A stretch of DNA of 64,000 nucleotides from Terriglobales bacterium. Lineage in GTDB: Bacteria > Acidobacteriota > Terriglobia > Bryobacterales > Bryobacteraceae. Location of the stretch: positions 29,360 through 93,359 of the forward strand of contig JAJFUV010000235.1 in the NCBI GenBank assembly GCA_021372245.1, written 5' to 3'. The notes below the pieces were generated by a model. It saw only the letters and a program-made list of their open reading frames with translations, searched no databases and had not been told where the DNA came from. The first letter of the stretch is position 1; each line of letters begins with the position of its first letter. A program made the position numbers and the translations under genes. Positions 61,720 to 64,000 of this stretch are shown here, in pieces.

Positions 61720-61845
61720 GCACCCTTCGGCGGCTGCGCGAGCAGCGGCTCGCTATAATGAAGGGAAATTGGCAATTCCTCTGATTCTTCTTTCACTCGG
61801 TCATTTTTGCGTAGACCTGTATTCCTGCGCACTTGGCGCATTGCA
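61720..61845. repeat. Direct repeat copy A (promoter and 5' end of MFS gene)
   Basis: This 126-base segment recurs at 63065-63190, offset by 1345 bases, with three mismatches (61807, 61813, 61841). The first 49 bases are identical; all mismatches are synonymous in the MFS frame. Homology breaks off sharply after this. A short identical block, CTGAAGCT, occurs upstream of both copies at the same offset (61687-61694 and 63032-63039). Confidence 0.95.
61738..61753. promoter_or_regulatory. Inverted repeat abutting the -10 box (copy A)
   Basis: GCGAGC-AGCG-GCTCGC is a perfect 6-base-arm inverted repeat directly followed by TATAAT at 61754-61759. It is exactly conserved in copy B (63083-63098). 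Confidence 0.5.
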
Positions 61846-61972
61846 ACTGGAGAAAATTCGAGCCGTCCCGAGGGCTCGCAAGTCAAAGGTCGTAAATGGT
61901 GATCTACTCAAGAACCGGCATTGTAGAGTATACTGTCTGATCTGCACTAACCTAATCAGGTTAAGGACCTAG
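61769..61972 (+). pseudogene. Truncated N-terminal fragment of an MFS transporter
   Basis: From TTG 61769 the frame encodes AIPLILLSLGHFCVDLYSCA after the initiator, then LGALQ, identical in protein to the start of the intact MFS gene at 63114. After residue 26 the sequence is unrelated and the frame ends at 61972. The first helix alone cannot be a transporter. All codon differences from the intact copy are synonymous, so this piece came from a gene that was once functional. Confidence 0.85.
61948..61963. promoter_or_regulatory. Palindromic site in the leader of the inserted gene
   Basis: TAACCT-AATC-AGGTTA is a perfect 6-base-arm inverted repeat, 14 bases downstream of a TATACT (61929-61934) and 71 bases upstream of the GTG at 62035. 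It fits a repressor operator just downstream of a promoter, or an mRNA hairpin. Confidence 0.4.
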
Positions 61973-62034
61973 CGTCAATAGTGCTGATACCTTCTGTTTT
62001 CTGTTCTGAATCCAAGACAAACGGAGGAGGCATA

Positions 62035-62481
62035 GTGATACGAAACGCTGCTGTTCTCGCCGTGGTTGCGGGCTATCTTTCGATCGCGAGCGCGCAAGAA
62101 AGGCCGCTCAGTTGGGATGATCCACAGCCCGCGCAATGGGTCATCGCACCGATAGTCGCAAAAGACGCGGAGTGTGCCGAAGACCTTTACAAAGCATTGA
62201 AACTATCCGGCCTTCAGAAAAGGAAGGCTGTCCACGAGCTAGTGCAATACGACTGCGCAGAAGTTCTGCCGGGAGTGTACGCTGTTAAAGGTGTTCCGGC
62301 GAATCCGACCGCCGCCTTTTTTCGTGCTATCCTGACTGTCGACCTCGACCTGACAAGCCTACAAACTAGCAAAGACATACCATTTTCTGAGCGCATGAAG
62401 GCAGGCTGGATTCTCGCGTCGTCCGTCTTCTCTGGGACAAAGAAACAAGCAGCGTCGCGCTTAACTGTGTCGCCCCGGTAG
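62035..62481 (+). CDS. Small secreted protein of unknown function (insert gene 1)
   Basis: A 148-residue protein from GTG 62035, with GGAGGAGG four bases before. The signal peptide (about residues 1-20, ending SIASAQ) precedes a mature part with two Cys (KDAECAEDLYKALKLSG, HELVQYDCAEVLPG), possibly a disulfide, and an Ala-rich middle. Codon usage is poorer in GC than in neighbours, suggesting recent gain. No family is recognised. It lies between the two copies of the MFS 5' segment. Confidence 0.65.
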   Translation: MIRNAAVLAVVAGYLSIASAQERPLSWDDPQPAQWVIAPIVAKDAECAEDLYKALKLSGLQKRKAVHELVQYDCAEVLPGVYAVKGVPANPTAAFFRAILTVDLDLTSLQTSKDIPFSERMKAGWILASSVFSGTKKQAASRLTVSPR

Positions 62482-62554
62482 TCGATCAGTCTGAATCAGC
62501 AGGTAGTGGGCTAGTTTACGAATTGAATGACGTGGCTCGACGACCGGAGGAAAT

Positions 62555-62941
62555 ATGCGAGAATTTGCTGCTGCACTGCTTCTGTGCGCATTGGTCGGTG
62601 CTGCCCAAGCGAAGAAGCCTCCCCAAGGCACGCGCTACCTGCGCACCGAAAACGATTCGCGCAAGTGCCTGGTGATCCTGGAGGACGACTCGCGCCGGAA
62701 GCTCTTCCGCGACGTCCACCACATCGTCGGCACGGCGCAAAACCAGTGCACCTATGCTCTTGGAAACGTCAGCATCGTCTACGAACTGCAGTACAAAGAC
62801 GGGACGAAGTTCGGGATGGCGCTCGCGATGACCGACCGGATCGCGCCGGGGCAGAAGTGGCGCTTCAGTGCGGCATCTGCCGAGCAGATCAACTACGCGC
62901 ACCGCGCGGTGCCGAAGGTCAACGCGGTGCCGCTGGACTAG
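62555..62941 (+). CDS. Small secreted protein of unknown function (insert gene 2)
   Basis: A 128-residue protein from ATG 62555, with GGAGG 4 bases before. The signal peptide (about residues 1-19, ending AAQA) is followed by a basic, Cys-poor mature protein. Its middle (VHHIVGTAQNQCTYALGNVS, then a YELQYKDGT stretch) suggests a small beta-sandwich. Two Cys (NDSRKCLVILEDD and QNQCTY) could form a disulfide. GC content is closer to the host than that of insert gene 1. No family recognised; it precedes a perfect 8-bp hairpin. Confidence 0.65.
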   Translation: MREFAAALLLCALVGAAQAKKPPQGTRYLRTENDSRKCLVILEDDSRRKLFRDVHHIVGTAQNQCTYALGNVSIVYELQYKDGTKFGMALAMTDRIAPGQKWRFSAASAEQINYAHRAVPKVNAVPLD

Positions 62942-62947
62942 CGAATG

Positions 62948-62971
62948 GGCGGCCGGAGGGGCTCGGCCGCC
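62948..62971. terminator. GC-rich hairpin after insert gene 2
   Basis: GGCGGCCG (62948-62955) and CGGCCGCC (62964-62971) form a perfect 8-bp stem with an 8-base loop, 7 bases after the stop. There is no T run, so a factor-independent terminator is doubtful; a pause or RNA-stability element is equally possible. Confidence 0.35.
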
Positions 62972-63064
62972 GCGTGGATGGTTACTTCGGCAGCGCGCTT
63001 TGCTTCAGATATACCGTCGCGCTCACGTTCGCTGAAGCTTACATGGCCTTCGTCACCAGATTCT

Positions 63065-63190
63065 GCACCCTTCGGCGGCTGCGCGAGCAGCGGCTCGCTA
63101 TAATGAAGGGAAATTGGCAATTCCTCTGATTCTTCTTTCACTCGGTCATTTCTGCGTTGACCTGTATTCCTGCGCACTTGGCGCACTGCA
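63065..63190. repeat. Direct repeat copy B (promoter and 5' end of intact MFS gene)
   Basis: The second copy of the 126-base segment, continuous with the intact MFS gene. The promoter part (49 bases) is identical to copy A; it includes the inverted repeat at 63083-63098 and TATAAT at 63099-63104. Confidence 0.95.
63099..63104 (+). promoter_or_regulatory. -10 box of the MFS gene
   Basis: TATAAT ends 9 bases before the TTG start at 63114, with GAAGGG between. The predicted RNA start near 63111 gives an almost leaderless message. No standard -35 is visible; its place is taken by the GCGAGC/GCTCGC inverted repeat. Confidence 0.5.
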
Positions 63191-64000
63191 GCCGCTGCTG
63201 GTCCGGCGCTTCGGGATGACTCTCACCGAAGCGGGAATCCTCGGTGGCGCCCTGATCTTTTCCTCGTCGGTGATGCAGCCGTTGTACGGGTTTCTCTCGG
63301 ACCGTTTTCATACGAAACTGTTCACCGCATTGTCGCCGGCTGTCGCGGGCGTATTCATCTCGACTCTCGGCATCGCGCCAAACTTCAAATGGCTGCTCGC
63401 AATGGTGTTAGCCGGGGGCGCGGGCACGGCCGCGTTCCATCCTCAGGCATCTTCGAGGGTAACTTACGGCGTGAAGACGAACCGTGGGGCGTGGATGGCC
63501 GCCTTCATCAGTGCCGGCACGCTCGGCGCGGCGCTGGGACCGACGTATTTCTCCACCATCGCCACGCGATTGGGCCTGGGCCACACCTGGGTGGCCGCGG
63601 TTCCCGGCGTGCTCGTCAGCATGCTTTTGTTCATCACGCTGCCGGATGCGCCAGGCGACCCGAATAGCCGCGAGCGGTTCGATTGGGCGCCGCTCAAGGC
63701 GGTGGCGCGACCGCTCACCATCCTGTATCTGTTGGTATTCCTGCGGTCGGTGGTACAGGTCAGCTTTACGCAATTCCTTCCGCTGTACTTGAACCTGGAG
63801 CGCGGGTACACCCCCGCGAAGGCCAGTTACATCCTCACCGCCTACCTGGCTGCCGGCGCGCTGGGCGGTTTCCTTGGTGGCCACTTGGCGGATCGTTTCG
63901 GCGGCCGCAACGTGATTCTGATTTCGATGATCGCCTCCGTGCCATTTCTGGCGCTGTTTTTCTGGACGCGCGGCGTGCTATCCATCGTCGGCCTCTGCCT
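63114..64000 (+). CDS. MFS transporter, fosmidomycin-resistance-like (cut by window edge)
   Basis: Read from TTG 63114, with GAAGGG just before, the frame is open to the end of the window (at least 295 residues of a usual ~400). About eight membrane helices are visible. The cytoplasmic loop after helix 2 reads GFLSDRFHTKLFTA, and helix 4 carries the GAGTAAFHPQASS motif typical of the fosmidomycin-resistance (Fsr) branch of MFS efflux proteins. A second loop HLADRFGGRNV follows the sixth to seventh helices. An ATG at 63103 is out of frame and stops after eight codons. Likely a small-molecule exporter; substrate not certain. Confidence 0.85.
   Translation, partial: MAIPLILLSLGHFCVDLYSCALGALQPLLVRRFGMTLTEAGILGGALIFSSSVMQPLYGFLSDRFHTKLFTALSPAVAGVFISTLGIAPNFKWLLAMVLAGGAGTAAFHPQASSRVTYGVKTNRGAWMAAFISAGTLGAALGPTYFSTIATRLGLGHTWVAAVPGVLVSMLLFITLPDAPGDPNSRERFDWAPLKAVARPLTILYLLVFLRSVVQVSFTQFLPLYLNLERGYTPAKASYILTAYLAAGALGGFLGGHLADRFGGRNVILISMIASVPFLALFFWTRGVLSIVGLC

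Noticed and set aside
63103..63129. ATG at 63103 as the start of the MFS gene
   Set aside because: That frame ends with TGA after eight codons; the transporter is in another frame from TTG 63114.

Overview
The window is a GC-rich, densely packed bacterial chromosome segment of about 60 protein genes with no recognisable tRNA, rRNA, CRISPR array or insertion sequence. Several things point to an acidobacterium of the Solibacter/Bryobacter type (Bryobacteraceae). These are the C-terminal domain of the secreted protein at 58013-59794 (the Solibacter-type TIGR03437 kind), the HTH plus TPR protein at 52359-53900, several exported enzymes with Tat-like signals (GH89-like, esterase, GH109-like oxidoreductase), and LPS-export genes that show a Gram-negative envelope. 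The assignment is inference from protein families, not a database match.

Layout. 1-3944 (minus): YicC-family RNase (cut by the window edge), MsbA-like ABC exporter, GT9 glycosyltransferase, Trm112-like protein and KDPG aldolase. 3996-10219: secreted 5'-nucleotidase-like phosphoesterase, Cys-rich membrane Fe-S protein, LptB with a very large LptC/LptA-like protein, and a ThuA-like protein. 10335-13341: groES-groEL with a CIRCE-like element in the promoter, a strong terminator, and a CPBP protease. 13490-20318 (minus): GH89-like glycosidase, trigger factor, then ahcY, metK and purE. 20402-24366 (minus): hypothetical proteins, mltG and ruvX. 24441-30108: AI-2E-type permease, exported sugar isomerase-like protein, tandem alpha/beta hydrolase and GT2 glycosyltransferase. 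30255-33409: two TPR proteins and RNase III. 33406-36135: MotB, MotA, FlbD and a MerR regulator. 36266-41335: zinc-ribbon protein overlapping an antisense gene, a SUMF1-like/sialidase fusion coupled to a UroD/MtaA-like protein, and a TGS GTPase. 41375-42808: a second groES with Skp. 42966-47112: amtB-glnB-glnD. 47136-50738: membrane protein, then an oxidoreductase/hydroxyacyl-CoA dehydrogenase/EamA operon. 50803-57957: leuA, HTH-TPR protein, DinB, sugar kinase, gatB and a histidine phosphatase. 58013-61690: secreted and membrane proteins of unknown role. 61720-64000: a duplicated promoter plus gene start flanking two small secreted proteins, then an MFS transporter cut by the window edge.

Functional themes are envelope biogenesis (LPS export, Skp, MltG, glycosyltransferases), proteostasis (two groES genes, groEL, trigger factor), the methyl cycle (metK-ahcY), nitrogen sensing (amtB-glnB-glnD, with the PII uridylylation tyrosine present), KDG/KDPG sugar-acid catabolism (aldolase and kinase about 50 kb apart), and exported scavenging of glycans. 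The most unusual structure is at 61720-63190. A 126-bp segment carrying the promoter and first codons of the MFS gene occurs twice, and every difference between the copies is a synonymous codon change. About 1.2 kb with two small secreted-protein genes lies between the copies.
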